Of a stretch of 64,000 bases of DNA, positions 9,639 to 19,133 are shown one piece after another (positions within the stretch are counted from its first letter, which is position 1; every line of letters starts with the position of its first letter). The translations under genes and the position numbers were made by a program. Location: contig NZ_JBANRJ010000001.1 in assembly GCF_037154075.1 (NCBI RefSeq), forward strand, positions 248,001 to 312,000, in the 5' to 3' direction. The notes beneath the pieces were generated by a model. The model was not told where the DNA came from, did no database searches, and saw nothing but the letters and a program-made list of their open reading frames with translations. Source of the stretch: Sphingobium aromaticiconvertens (GTDB lineage Bacteria; Pseudomonadota; Alphaproteobacteria; Sphingomonadales; Sphingomonadaceae).

Positions 9639-10517
9639 ATGCGTAGATTACCGCCCCTAACGGCCCTTGAGGCCTTTGTGCAGGTTGCGCGCCTGGGATC
9701 CGTGAAGGCCGCGGCGGAGGAGCTTGCGCTCTCGACTCCGGCGCTCAGCCGCCGGGTACAGGCGCTGGAGCGCTTCATCGGTCGCCCGCTTTTCGACCGC
9801 AAGCATCAGGCGCTGGAGATCAATACCGACGGTCAGCGCCTGCTGGAGGACATGGCTCCAGCACTGGATGCGATGAGTCAAGCGCTGGAAAATATCCAGA
9901 GCGGCGGCAACCAGTTGCGCTTGCGTCTGGCGGTGATGCCGTTGTTCGCGACTCAGCGACTATTCCCGCATCTGGGAACGCTGCGCCAGTTGCATCCCCA
10001 ATTGCATATCGACATCGAGACCACGCCTCATGCGGTCGCGCGGCTGGGTGAGGGGCTGGACGCGGCAATCGTACTGGCCAAGGATATCGACCCAGCGCTC
10101 TACGTCCATGAACTGGACCATGAGGAAGTCTATCTGATCGGTCGTCGCGGCCTGAGCGAAGGCCCCGATGCGCTGAAAAGCCCGGAAGAGCTGAGCCGCC
10201 ACACGATCCTGCTCCATCGTGACATGAATCTGGCCTTTGACGCGTGGAAGGAAGCGGTCGGCTTGCCCGACCTGCAACCCGCCGCCATCGACAATTATGA
10301 TTCGGGGCAGTTGATGCTGGAGGCCGCCGCGCAGGGGCTGGGCGTCGCCGTCATGCACACCAGCCATTTCACACAGTCGGGCGACGAGCGGCTGGCGCGC
10401 CTGTTCCCCACCCATGTCGAAAGTCCCTATCGCTATTTCTTCGTCTGCCGCCCCCGCGCGCTCCAGACGCGCGCAGTACGGCTGTTCCGCGACTGGCTGG
10501 TGGCTGCGGACATCTGA
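9639..10517 (+). CDS. LysR-type transcriptional regulator, GcvA-like
   Basis: 292 residues. The N-terminal winged helix-turn-helix is clear (LTALEAFVQVARLGSVKAAA, then LALSTPALSRRVQALERFIG and PLFDRKHQALEIN), followed by a substrate-binding domain starting near residue 90 (LRLRLAVMPLFATQRLFPHL). The 'LPPLTALEAF' start resembles GcvA-type regulators. LysR proteins often control a divergent neighbour, which here would be the Cdc48-like gene or the small RNA. The effector is unknown. Confidence 0.92.
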   Translation: MRRLPPLTALEAFVQVARLGSVKAAAEELALSTPALSRRVQALERFIGRPLFDRKHQALEINTDGQRLLEDMAPALDAMSQALENIQSGGNQLRLRLAVMPLFATQRLFPHLGTLRQLHPQLHIDIETTPHAVARLGEGLDAAIVLAKDIDPALYVHELDHEEVYLIGRRGLSEGPDALKSPEELSRHTILLHRDMNLAFDAWKEAVGLPDLQPAAIDNYDSGQLMLEAAAQGLGVAVMHTSHFTQSGDERLARLFPTHVESPYRYFFVCRPRALQTRAVRLFRDWLVAADI

Positions 10518-10600
10518 CATCCGTGCGCACGCCGATTGCCTGCACGACAGAATCTTTTGCACGCCCTTAACCCTGTTCCTGTCCGGTCGTATTCAAGCGC

Positions 10601-11776
10601 ATGACAGGCACCTCTTCTTCTGCTTCTTCTGCGAGCGCGCAGCATGGACTGACCGACCGCTTGACGCGGTGGGCCAGAGGCTTTTCCGGCAAGATCGAGG
10701 ACGTCGCGGAGGCAGACGAGGAGCAAGTGCCCCCCTCTCGCGTCGACAATGCAGGCCTCAACCGTGAGATCAACCGACGGCGCAAGCTGTATCAAGAGAT
10801 TGGCGATTTCCTGTTCGCCCATGATCTGGACCTGACACCGCTCAATTTCGGCGTCGCGCACGATTATCTGACCGGCGCCAATATCGGCGTGGAAAAGGCG
10901 ATCCGGGCGGTATTGATGGAGCGGGGCAAGATCACCAACGGCTGGGTCGAAACGCTCACGACCGAACAACGCTCCGATGAAGTAACCCCTGAATCGCTGG
11001 CGACCATGCTCGACAAGGTCGAGGAAAATCTGTCGCACTTCACCGGCCTGGTGCAGGAATCGCGCGATTCGGCGAAAGACTATGGTGCTGCCCTGCAAGA
11101 GCAGGCCAAGGATCTGGCCAGCACCCATGATAGCGAACCTATATTGGCGCGCCTGGTCAACCTGACCCGGTCGATGGTGGAGAAGACCCGCCAGGTCGAA
11201 ACGCAACTGCGCGAAAACCAGAAACAGACCCATGCCCTGAAATCGAGCCTGGAATGCGCCCGTCACGCCGCCGAGCATGATCATCTGACAGGTCTTCCCA
11301 ACCGCCGCGCCTTTGAGACGGTTTTGCGCGACGAGGTGATCCTCGCGCAGAATAATGACGAGCCGCTGAACGTCGCTTTTTGTGACATCGACCATTTCAA
11401 ACAGGTCAACGATGCCCATGGTCATGACACGGGGGATCGGGTGCTGAAATTTGTGGCTGGTCTGCTGGCCAAGATTTCCGACGACCACTGCCACGTCGCA
11501 CGGCATGGCGGCGAGGAGTTCGTGATGCTCCTGCGCGGCAAAACCGCCGCGCAAGCGTGCGAACTGGTCGATTCGGTCCGTGAAGACCTGGCCACTCGCA
11601 GTCTGGTCAACCGCGCCAGCGGTGAACGCATGGAACGGGTAAGCTTTTCAGCCGGGATTGCCAACGTCCTGGGCTATGACGATCCGCGCACAGCCCTGAA
11701 GGCTGCCGACCGGGCGCTCTATCTGGCGAAAGAACATGGCCGCAACCGCGTTTATCTCGCGGCCGAGCATGACTGA
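10601..11776 (+). CDS. GGDEF-domain protein, probable diguanylate cyclase
   Basis: 391 residues. The C-terminal 170 residues form a GGDEF domain: DHLTGLPNRRAFE, FCDIDHFKQVNDAHGHDTGD, and the active-site motif HGGEEF, which should be catalytically competent to make cyclic di-GMP from two GTP. The RxxD inhibitory site expected five residues before the motif is absent, so product feedback is probably weak. The N-terminal 220 residues are soluble, helical and rich in charged residues, with no membrane segment and no domain I recognise. The 3' end faces the cyclophilin gene 15 bp away. Confidence 0.9.
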   Translation: MTGTSSSASSASAQHGLTDRLTRWARGFSGKIEDVAEADEEQVPPSRVDNAGLNREINRRRKLYQEIGDFLFAHDLDLTPLNFGVAHDYLTGANIGVEKAIRAVLMERGKITNGWVETLTTEQRSDEVTPESLATMLDKVEENLSHFTGLVQESRDSAKDYGAALQEQAKDLASTHDSEPILARLVNLTRSMVEKTRQVETQLRENQKQTHALKSSLECARHAAEHDHLTGLPNRRAFETVLRDEVILAQNNDEPLNVAFCDIDHFKQVNDAHGHDTGDRVLKFVAGLLAKISDDHCHVARHGGEEFVMLLRGKTAAQACELVDSVREDLATRSLVNRASGERMERVSFSAGIANVLGYDDPRTALKAADRALYLAKEHGRNRVYLAAEHD

Positions 11777-11791
11777 ACCACACGTCTGAGA

Positions 11792-12406
11792 TCAGGGCAG
11801 GCGCCGCGCCGTCACGATCCTGATCGGCGCGTCGAGCATCTGTCCCTTCATCACGCCCTCCCCAGCCGTGGGCGATTTGGGCGCGGCAACTATGGCGCGC
11901 ACCACATCCATCCCCTCGACCACATGGGCGAAGACCGCAAAGCCCTGATTGTCACCCGCCGCCTCTGGGTGGGCGTCCATCGCCGGCATCGTTCCCAGCA
12001 CGATGAAGAAATCACCATTGGCGCTACCCGGCGCATAGCGCGCCATCGACAACGCGCCGTCATCATGGGCAAGGCCGGTCTGGCTGGTCGGCTCGTGCTT
12101 GATCGGCGGCAGAATGCGTTTGGGATCATTCTGGGTACCGCCCTGAACGAACCCATAGACCGCGTTGCCCACCCCCCGATAGAAGCTGGTGCCGTCGAAC
12201 CGCTTCTGATCGACATAACGCAGGAAATTGCCTGCCGTCACCGGCGCTTTGCCCAAATGAAGGGCAATGACCATCCGTCCGGCGCTGGTGTCCAGCACCA
12301 CCTTCACATCGGCTGATGGCGGTGCTGGAGGTGTCATGGGCGATTGCGCCTGGAGCGGCGCGGTAAATAGCAGCGAGACAAGGGCAAACAGGAGTGTGCG
12401 GATCAT
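11792..12406 (-). CDS. Exported cyclophilin-type peptidyl-prolyl isomerase
   Basis: 204 residues with a signal peptide (LLFALVSLLFTAPLQAQ, cleavage after about residue 20). The cyclophilin domain runs from KVVLDTSAGRMVIALHLGKA to the end, with the core motifs FDGTSFYRGV, GFVQGG, GLAHDDGALSMARYAPGSAN and FFIVLG. These enzymes isomerise Xaa-Pro bonds, here presumably in the periplasm. The usual arginine-phenylalanine catalytic block (YRGV and FVQGG) is present, so it should be active. Confidence 0.9.
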   Translation of the reverse strand: MIRTLLFALVSLLFTAPLQAQSPMTPPAPPSADVKVVLDTSAGRMVIALHLGKAPVTAGNFLRYVDQKRFDGTSFYRGVGNAVYGFVQGGTQNDPKRILPPIKHEPTSQTGLAHDDGALSMARYAPGSANGDFFIVLGTMPAMDAHPEAAGDNQGFAVFAHVVEGMDVVRAIVAAPKSPTAGEGVMKGQMLDAPIRIVTARRLP

Positions 12407-12438
12407 GCCCCTGCTTCTATCCCAGCGCCAACTGCTTG

Positions 12439-13842
12439 TCAGCCTTCCAACTGGCGCTGGAGCGCACGGATGTCGGCGTCCATGTCCGGGTTGCTCTGGC
12501 GCAGATCCTCGATTGTGCGAATCGCATGAATGACGGTGCTGTGATCGCGACCGCCAAAGATGCGACCGATTTCAGGCAGCGAGCGGGGCGTCATCTTCTT
12601 GGCCAGATACATGGCGACCTGACGTGGCCGGGCAACGGCGCGCGCACGGCGCTTGGACCGCATTTCTGACGGGTCGATCCGGAAATGGGCGGCGCATACC
12701 TTCTGGATCTCATCCACGGTGATACGACGGGCGTTGGCACGGACAGCGTCGGCCAGCATCTTCTGGGCGAAATCCATGTCGATCTGGCGACCGGTTAACT
12801 GACCATAGGCGATCAGCTTGTTGAAGGCGCCTTCCAGCTCACGGATATTGGAGCGAATCGCGCCAGCCAGGAAATCGATCACAGCGTCGGGCACCGGCGG
12901 ATCACCGGCAATGGCGCGCTTTGCCTCCAGAATCGCCAGGCGCAGCTCCAGTGCGGCCGGCTGAATATCGGCGACAAGACCGCCCGCCAAGCGTGAGAGA
13001 ATGCGTGGATCGACCCCGTCCAGCATCTGTGGCGGCCGATCGGCGGTGACGACGATTCGCGCGCCGGTGTCGATCAGTTCGTTGATCGTGTGCAGGAACT
13101 CTTCCTGCGTCGATCCCTTGCCCGCGATGAACTGAATGTCATCGATCAGCAGCAGCCGGGCCGCGCGCAACCGCGCCTTGAACGCCATTGTCTCGTTGGC
13201 GCGCATCGCGTTTACAAATTCCATCATGAAGCGTTCGGCCGACATGTAGAGGACGGCTGCAGCAGGCGAATGGTCGGAAAAAGCTGCGGCAATAGCGTGC
13301 AACAGATGCGTCTTGCCCTGACCGGTGCCGCCATGGATGAACAGCGGTGAAAAGCGCGGCTGCGCCTCACCCGCCATCGCCTGCGCCGCCGAGAAGGCAA
13401 GCTGGTTGCTCTCGCCGGTTACGAACTGGTCGAAACGATGACGGGGCTGGAAATTGGACGTCGGCGCGCGCGGCACGGCTGCTTCGACCGGCTCGACGGC
13501 AACAGGCAGTTCCAGCACGCGCGGACCGGTTGCGTGGCGAGCGCGTACCAGACGCAGCTCGCGCACGGCGGCACCGGCGCAGCGCCACGCCATCCGCAAG
13601 CGATCGCCAAACTGGCCCGACACGAAATTGGCGCTGAAGTCGGAGGCGAACTGAATGTCGAGTGTCTGCGAGTCGGGGCAGTAATCACCCAGTTGCGCAG
13701 GCTTCAACCACTGGTCGAACATCCGCGCGCCAATGTCGCGGCGCAGGCCCACCCGGATCTCAGTCCAGGCAGCATCCAGTCGCGCGCGATCACCCGCGTC
13801 AGACTGGTCCGATGCCAAAACAGAAATACCGGTGTCATTCAT
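12439..13842 (-). CDS. dnaA: Chromosomal replication initiator protein DnaA
   Basis: 467 residues. Domain I spans roughly residues 20-100; the AAA+ domain III starts with FDQFVTGESNQLAFSAAQAM and has Walker A GGTGQGKTHLLHA and Walker B LLLIDDIQFIAGK; domain IV carries the DnaA signature (ARAVARPRQVAMYLAKKMT, then GGRDHSTVIHAIRTIE). DnaA-ATP opens oriC. The gene follows rpsT in the same orientation, as is common in alphaproteobacteria. I saw no cluster of DnaA boxes around it, so the origin is probably elsewhere. Confidence 0.98.
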   Translation of the reverse strand: MNDTGISVLASDQSDAGDRARLDAAWTEIRVGLRRDIGARMFDQWLKPAQLGDYCPDSQTLDIQFASDFSANFVSGQFGDRLRMAWRCAGAAVRELRLVRARHATGPRVLELPVAVEPVEAAVPRAPTSNFQPRHRFDQFVTGESNQLAFSAAQAMAGEAQPRFSPLFIHGGTGQGKTHLLHAIAAAFSDHSPAAAVLYMSAERFMMEFVNAMRANETMAFKARLRAARLLLIDDIQFIAGKGSTQEEFLHTINELIDTGARIVVTADRPPQMLDGVDPRILSRLAGGLVADIQPAALELRLAILEAKRAIAGDPPVPDAVIDFLAGAIRSNIRELEGAFNKLIAYGQLTGRQIDMDFAQKMLADAVRANARRITVDEIQKVCAAHFRIDPSEMRSKRRARAVARPRQVAMYLAKKMTPRSLPEIGRIFGGRDHSTVIHAIRTIEDLRQSNPDMDADIRALQRQLEG

Positions 13843-14259
13843 GCCTGCGTCATCCCCGCCTGTACGATTCTAAGCTCATATTTGCCGCGCACAAAGGCCC
13901 CTGCGGAAAAGCCATGCTTTTCCGCACTCTACGCGCGACCAAAACTAGTAAGGGCCGCCAGGAAAGTGATTCGAGCGGCGACCGGACAACTTGGATAGAC
14001 TTGCTCACCCATCGCGATCAAGGCCGATAGAGGTCAAAAAACTGAAATAAAGCCGTTGACTCTCCAAGGCCTTGGAAAAGCTGGGATATTGAAATTATCT
14101 TGTATTTTCAAAGATTTAATAAATCTCAAAAAGGACGACTGCGCTCGAATCGTTGCAAAAGCTTGATTCCGTAATCGTAACGAATTTGTGACGGACATGT
14201 GAAAAGGCCCGCCCGGCTAATGCCGGACGGGCCTTTTTCAATAGCGATGTTCGTCGAGT
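13843..14259. other. Intergenic region between rpsT and dnaA
   Basis: 417 bp with no coding frame I can support. It must hold the dnaA promoter and 5' leader. The middle (14080-14140) is strikingly AT-rich for this genome and contains a 15-bp palindrome (14112-14126, arms AGATTTA). A 14-bp palindrome (14063-14076, TCCAAGG and mirror) lies close by. The rpsT terminator is at 14202-14237. No DnaA boxes of the form TTATCCACA were seen. Confidence 0.6.
14202..14237 (-). terminator. rpsT terminator
   Basis: A 16-position stem (14222-14237 with 14202-14217, loop of 4) ends with a T-run on the minus strand just past the rpsT stop codon. The one imperfect position is a G-U pair on the minus strand but a C-A mismatch on the plus strand, which supports minus-strand function. 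Confidence 0.85.
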
Positions 14260-14523
14260 TTAGCCGAGGGCGCTGACAGCCTTGGTCAGGCGACCGAACT
14301 TGCGCGAAGCAGTATTCTTGTGGAGCACGCCGCGCGCAACGCCGCGAGCCAGCTCGGGCTGAACGGTCTGAAGCGCCGAAGCAGCAGCGGCCTTGTCGCC
14401 AGCCGCCAGAGCGCTCTCAACCTTCTTCACCAGGGTACGGATGCGGCTGACGCGCGCGCCATTGATGGCGGCGCGACGCTCGTTGCGACGGATGCGCTTC
14501 TTGGCTTGCGGCGTATTGGCCAT
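14260..14523 (-). CDS. rpsT: 30S ribosomal protein S20
   Basis: 87 residues, the standard length. The start [20 protein letters not shown] is the S20 signature, followed by the helical repeat with [16 protein letters not shown] and [15 protein letters not shown] at the end. S20 is an early-assembling protein that binds 16S rRNA at the bottom of the small subunit. It lies between mutM and dnaA, all on the minus strand. Confidence 0.98.
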   Translation of the reverse strand: MANTPQAKKRIRRNERRAAINGARVSRIRTLVKKVESALAAGDKAAAASALQTVQPELARGVARGVLHKNTASRKFGRLTKAVSALG

Positions 14524-14633
14524 TCTAGTCCTCAGTCAAATATCGTGAAAGAACTGCCCGGCGGAAACCAGACGGCTCAATGAAGGTGCGGCCCCTACAC
14601 AGGATCTTGGGTCCAGTCAACCGATAGGCCGCA

Positions 14634-15446
14634 TCAACGCTGGCATTTGGGGCAATAGAAGGTGGAGCGTCCGCCCTCCACCCGGCGCGCTATAGTACCG
14701 CCGCACGGGCATTCCTCCCCCTCGCGCCCATAGACACGCCATTGTTTCGAGAAATAGCCCAGTTCTCCGTCCGGTCGGGCATAATTGCGCAGGGTAGAGC
14801 CGCCCGCTGCAATAGCGGAGACAAGGACGTCGCGAATCGCCTCGACCAATGCCGTGAGCCGCTTGCGCGCTACAGTGCCTGCTGCGCGAGAGGGCGCGAT
14901 GCCCGCCATGTTGAGCGCTTCGCACACATAGATATTGCCCAGCCCCGCGACGATTCGCTGATCCAGCAGCGCCGCCTTGATCGAGGCGCCCTTTCCTGTC
15001 AGCACGATTGTCAGATAGGCGGCGTGGAAATCCGGTCCCAGCGGCTCCGGCCCCATGCGCGTGAACGGACCATGGCTTTCCCATGAGTCGCTCCGCAGCA
15101 GGTCGATGGAACCGAATCGGCGCGGATCGTTGAGCGCCAGCACCCGACCCCCTGCCGTCTCCAGCAGCAAATGATCATGCGCCCCAATCTCGGTCGGGTC
15201 GATTCGCCAGCGTCCCGACATGCCGAGGTGAAAGAGCAGCGTGTCACCCCGATCCGTGTCGATCAGGCCATATTTGGCTCGGCGGGACAGGCCCGTGACG
15301 GTAGCTCCGGTCAGTCGCTGGCGCAGATCCACCGGGATCGGCCAGCGCAGGTCCGCGCGGCGCGGCTCGACTCGGGTCAGCACCGCATCCTGCAACACGC
15401 TCCGCAGGCCCGCGACGGTGGTTTCGACTTCGGGAAGCTCTGGCAT
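14634..15446 (-). CDS. mutM: Formamidopyrimidine-DNA glycosylase (Fpg/MutM)
   Basis: 270 residues from the ATG that places Pro as residue 2 (MPELPEVET); an ATG three codons upstream would spoil the catalytic N-terminal proline. The enzyme removes 8-oxoguanine and formamidopyrimidines and cuts the strand. Pro1 and Glu2 of the mature protein, the helix-two-turn-helix region (GLGNIYVCEALN) and the C-terminal zinc finger (CPCGGTI and FYCPKCQ) are all visible. It sits 110 bp upstream of rpsT in the same direction. Confidence 0.97.
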   Translation of the reverse strand: MPELPEVETTVAGLRSVLQDAVLTRVEPRRADLRWPIPVDLRQRLTGATVTGLSRRAKYGLIDTDRGDTLLFHLGMSGRWRIDPTEIGAHDHLLLETAGGRVLALNDPRRFGSIDLLRSDSWESHGPFTRMGPEPLGPDFHAAYLTIVLTGKGASIKAALLDQRIVAGLGNIYVCEALNMAGIAPSRAAGTVARKRLTALVEAIRDVLVSAIAAGGSTLRNYARPDGELGYFSKQWRVYGREGEECPCGGTIARRVEGGRSTFYCPKCQR

Positions 15447-15563
15447 AAGGATCATCTAGGCATGGAGACGGATAATAACCAGCATCATGGCCGTCCTCAA
15501 ACCCTGACCAGAGCAAGCCGCATTAAATCCGACGCAGGTCGCTTGTTCTACTTTTTTCGTTAT

Positions 15564-15618
15564 CGCATCGTTTTTGCGGAAAACCGGTTCCCACTTTTCC
15601 GCCCGATGCTCTAGAGCG
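15564..15618. repeat. Structured dispersed repeat ending in GCTCTAGAGC
   Basis: A nested hairpin (outer arms GCATCG and CGATGC, inner arms GCGGAAAA and TTTTCCGC around CCGGTTCCCAC) followed by GCTCTAGAGC. I recall very similar elements in intergenic DNA of many alphaproteobacteria. It lies 7 bp before the ubiE start codon and so is in the ubiE leader. A second element with the same GCTCTAG end is at 60526-60629. Confidence 0.6.
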
Positions 15619-15624
15619 TCAGCC

Positions 15625-16356
15625 ATGAGCGAAACTGCATCCTTTGGCTATCGCGACGTCGATGCCGACCAGAAGGCGGGCATGGTCCGCACCGTCTTTT
15701 CCAATGTCGCAGGCAAATATGACCTGATGAACGACGCCATGTCGGGCGGCGCCCACCGTTTGTGGAAGGATCAGTTCGTTGCCCGCGTGAAGCCGCGCAA
15801 GGGCGAGGCGATCCTGGACATGGCGGGTGGCACCGGTGACATCGCCTTCCGCATGCATCGCCACGGCGCCGATGTGACGGTGGCCGACATCAATCCCGAA
15901 ATGCTGGCCGTGGGTGTGGAACGCGCCCGGAAAAAGAAGCTGGAAGGGCTGATCTGGTCGGAGCAGAATGCCGAGGAACTGACTTTCGCCGATCGCCGGT
16001 TCGACGCCTATACGATCGCCTTTGGCATCCGCAACGTCACCCATATCGACCGCGCGCTGGCCGACGCGCACCGCGTGCTGAAATTTGGCGGGCGCTTCTA
16101 TTGCCTGGAATTTTCGACCACCACCTGGCCGGGCTTTGCGGAAATCTACGAAACCTATTCGCACAAGCTGGTGCCCAAGATCGGCAAGCTGCTCGCCGAT
16201 GACGAGGACAGCTATCGCTATCTGATCGAGTCGATTCGCCGCTTTCCTGACATGCCAACCTTTGAAGCCATGATCCGCGCGGCGGGCTTCACCCAGACGA
16301 AGGTCGAGCCGATCCTGGGCGGGCTGGTCGCGATTCACAGCGGCTGGAAGATCTGA
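15625..16356 (+). CDS. ubiE: Ubiquinone/menaquinone biosynthesis C-methyltransferase
   Basis: 243 residues from the ATG of MSETASFGYRDVD; an in-frame ATG 17 codons upstream lies inside a dispersed repeat and is unlikely. UbiE methylates the C2 position of the benzoquinone ring with SAM. Motifs: FSNVAGKYDLMNDAMSGG, the SAM-binding ILDMAGGTGDIAF, and FGIRNVTHIDRALADAHRVL, the UbiE family signature. It is followed after 7 bp by ubiB, so the quinone genes form an operon with coaBC and dut. Confidence 0.96.
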   Translation: MSETASFGYRDVDADQKAGMVRTVFSNVAGKYDLMNDAMSGGAHRLWKDQFVARVKPRKGEAILDMAGGTGDIAFRMHRHGADVTVADINPEMLAVGVERARKKKLEGLIWSEQNAEELTFADRRFDAYTIAFGIRNVTHIDRALADAHRVLKFGGRFYCLEFSTTTWPGFAEIYETYSHKLVPKIGKLLADDEDSYRYLIESIRRFPDMPTFEAMIRAAGFTQTKVEPILGGLVAIHSGWKI

Positions 16357-16363
16357 CCGCCTC

Positions 16364-17896
16364 GTGACAACACATATCACGCATATCTGGCGGCTGCTCA
16401 AATGGGGCCGTATCCTGGCGCGTCACGGCGCGCTGCGCGGCATCGAACGCGATCCGTTGACCCCCACGCCCGTTCGGCGACTGGTGCGAATCGCCCGGTT
16501 CGGCGCGCGCGTTCCAAAGGAGCCACGCTATGCCGACGCTTTCCAGGCGATCGGCCCGGCGGCGATCAAGCTGGGGCAGACGCTGGCGACCCGGCCCGAC
16601 CTGGTCGGAGACGCAGCGGCCAACGACCTGCTGCGCTTGCAGGACGCGCTGCCCCCCGTGCTGTTCGAGACAATCCGCGCGGAGATAGAGACGAGTTTCG
16701 GGCGACCGCTGGAGGAAATTTACGCCAGCTTCGATGAAGTGCCGGTCGGTGCGGCCTCCATCGCGCAGGTGCATCGCGCGACCACGGCCGATGGCCGCGA
16801 CGTCGCGGTCAAGGTGATCCGGCCCGGCGTTATCGACCAGTTCAACCGCGACATCCAGACCTATGAATGGGCAGCCGCCCATGTCGAACAACTGGGCGGC
16901 GAAATCGCGCGCCTGCGCCCGCGCCTGGTCATCGCCAATCTCAAACGCTGGACCGCACGCGAGCTGGACCTGCGGCGCGAGGCCGCGTCGGCATCGGAAC
17001 TGGCCGAGGCGATGGTCGCCGAGCCGGGCTATATCATTCCCGCCATCGATTGGGACCGGACATCGGGCCGGATCATGACGATGGAATGGGTGAACGGCAT
17101 CAAGATCGCCGACCGCGCGGCGCTGGTGGCGGCGGGTCATGATGTGCCCGCCCTTGCCGCCCGACTGGTGAACGCCTTTCTGCGGCAGGCGATCGCGGAA
17201 GGCTTCTTCCACGCCGACATGCATCAGGGCAATTTGTTCGTGACGCCCAATGGCGACATCGCCGCGATCGACTTTGGCATCATGGGCCGGATCGACCGGC
17301 GCGCGCGCATGTGGCTGGCGGAAATTCTCTACGGCCTCATCACCGGCAATTATCGCCGCGTCGCCGAGATTCATTTCGAAGCGCAATATGTGCCCGCCCA
17401 TCATGACGTCGCCGAGTTCGCAACCGCACTGCGCGCCGTGGGCGAGCCGATGCGCGGCAAGCCGGTGAGTGAATTGTCGGTAGGCGGGATGCTCGATGGC
17501 CTCTTCGCCATCACCCGCGACTTCGATATGCAGACCCAGCCGCACCTTCTTCTCCTTCAGAAGACGATGGTCATGGTGGAGGGCGTCGCCACTGCGCTCG
17601 ACCCCAATATCAACATGTGGGAGACGAGTGGCCCCTATGTGAAAGAGTGGTTGCGGACGGAACTGGGGCCAGAGGCCAAGGCCGCCGATGCGCTGATCCA
17701 GAACTGGCGCACCTTCCAGCGGCTGCCCGACCTGGTCCGACGGATCGAGGACAGCTTCCCGGAAAAGGGCGGCGCCCCACCCCCGCCTCCGCTCACCGAG
17801 GTCAAGCTCATCCGCGTCGGCGCGGGCTGGCGCTATGCGCTGGTGGCGGTGATTGCGGCTGTGGCTGGAGCCAGCGTGATGGCGCTGCTAGGGTAG
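16364..17896 (+). CDS. ubiB: Ubiquinone biosynthesis regulatory protein kinase UbiB
   Basis: 510 residues from a GTG start. This is an ADCK-type atypical kinase/ATPase needed for ubiquinone synthesis. The KxGQ motif (AIKLGQTLATRPD), the alanine-rich nucleotide loop (PVGAASIAQVHRA), the VAVKV lysine, FFHADMHQGN and the AIDFG metal motif are all present. The last 25 residues form a membrane anchor (ALVAVIAAVAGASVMAL). Four bases separate it from coaBC. Confidence 0.96.
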   Translation: MTTHITHIWRLLKWGRILARHGALRGIERDPLTPTPVRRLVRIARFGARVPKEPRYADAFQAIGPAAIKLGQTLATRPDLVGDAAANDLLRLQDALPPVLFETIRAEIETSFGRPLEEIYASFDEVPVGAASIAQVHRATTADGRDVAVKVIRPGVIDQFNRDIQTYEWAAAHVEQLGGEIARLRPRLVIANLKRWTARELDLRREAASASELAEAMVAEPGYIIPAIDWDRTSGRIMTMEWVNGIKIADRAALVAAGHDVPALAARLVNAFLRQAIAEGFFHADMHQGNLFVTPNGDIAAIDFGIMGRIDRRARMWLAEILYGLITGNYRRVAEIHFEAQYVPAHHDVAEFATALRAVGEPMRGKPVSELSVGGMLDGLFAITRDFDMQTQPHLLLLQKTMVMVEGVATALDPNINMWETSGPYVKEWLRTELGPEAKAADALIQNWRTFQRLPDLVRRIEDSFPEKGGAPPPPPLTEVKLIRVGAGWRYALVAVIAAVAGASVMALLG

Positions 17897-17900
17897 CGCC

Positions 17901-19133
17901 ATGGACAAGCGCATCCTCCTCATCATCTCCGGCGGCATCGCCGCTTACAAGGCGCTGGAACTGGTGCGCGTGCTGCGGCGCAAGGGCATTGCCGTGCGCG
18001 CGGTGCTGACCGACAGCGCCCAGCAGTTCGTGACTCCCCTCAGCCTTGGCGTGCTGACCGAGGATCAGGTTTATGGGAATATGTTCGACCTGAAAGAAGA
18101 GCGGGAGATAGGCCATATCCAGCTATCGCGTCAGGCCGACCTGATCGTCATCGCCCCCGCGACCGCCAACATATTGGCGAAGATGGCGAACGGCATTGCC
18201 GACGACCTTGCCACCACGATCCTGCTCGCCACCGACAAGCCGGTGCTGGCGGTACCTGCGATGAATGTCCGCATGTGGCACCACAAGGCGACCCAGCGCA
18301 ATCTGGAGCGGCTCCACGCCGATGGCATCCACATCATGGAGCCGGACAGTGGCGACATGGCCTGCGGCGAATATGGCAAGGGCCGCCTGCCCGAACCCGA
18401 AGCGATCGCGGCGGAGATTGAGCGCCTGCTGGCCGCGCCCCAGCTCGCCGACCCGCTGGCCGACCAGCCCGATTTTGCAGCGCCCGACCAGCCGCTGGCG
18501 GGCAGACATATCCTCATCACCGCCGGGCCGACGCATGAGCCGATCGATCCGGTGCGCTACATCGCCAATCGCTCCTCTGGCAAACAGGGCTTCGCCATCG
18601 CCCGTGCAGCGGCAGCGGCGGGTGCGCGGGTGACACTGGTGGCGGGGCCGGTCGCCCTGCCCACGCCGCCCAATGTCGATCGCATTGACATCGAGACGGC
18701 GCGTGAGATGCTGGCGGCGGTCGAGGGCGCGCTGCCCGCCGACGCCGCGATCATGGTCGCCGCCGTCGCCGACTGGCGCACCGCCGACAATGCGGCACAG
18801 AAGATCAAGAAGGACGGCAGCGGCGCACCGCCACCGTTGGAACTGGCCGAGAATCCGGACATATTGGCGACCCTTGGCCACCATTCGCAGCGGCCCCGGC
18901 TATTGGTGGGCTTCGCGGCCGAGACGGAAAAAGTCGCCGAACATGCGCAGGCGAAGCTGGCGCGCAAGGGGGCCGACTGGATCGTCGCCAACGACGTTTC
19001 GGGTGACGTGATGGGCGGGGACGCCAATAGCGTCCACATTATCACCACCGCCGGGATCGAAAGCTGGGACTCCATGCCCAAGGATGCGGTCGCCGACCGC
19101 CTGATCGAGAAAGTTGCTGATGCCCTCAATTGA
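17901..19133 (+). CDS. coaBC: Bifunctional phosphopantothenoylcysteine decarboxylase/synthase
   Basis: 410 residues. The N-terminal CoaC half is a flavoprotein ([22 protein letters not shown], and [13 protein letters not shown] with the active-site Cys); the C-terminal CoaB half starts at [20 protein letters not shown] and carries [12 protein letters not shown]. Together they turn phosphopantothenate into phosphopantetheine on the route to coenzyme A. The end overlaps dut by 14 bp (20 bp if the earlier ATG of dut is used). Confidence 0.97.
   Translation: MDKRILLIISGGIAAYKALELVRVLRRKGIAVRAVLTDSAQQFVTPLSLGVLTEDQVYGNMFDLKEEREIGHIQLSRQADLIVIAPATANILAKMANGIADDLATTILLATDKPVLAVPAMNVRMWHHKATQRNLERLHADGIHIMEPDSGDMACGEYGKGRLPEPEAIAAEIERLLAAPQLADPLADQPDFAAPDQPLAGRHILITAGPTHEPIDPVRYIANRSSGKQGFAIARAAAAAGARVTLVAGPVALPTPPNVDRIDIETAREMLAAVEGALPADAAIMVAAVADWRTADNAAQKIKKDGSGAPPPLELAENPDILATLGHHSQRPRLLVGFAAETEKVAEHAQAKLARKGADWIVANDVSGDVMGGDANSVHIITTAGIESWDSMPKDAVADRLIEKVADALN

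Noticed and set aside
13843..14259. Replication origin beside dnaA
   Set aside because: The region is AT-rich but I found no TTATCCACA-like boxes or clusters; in sphingomonads the origin is usually not next to dnaA.
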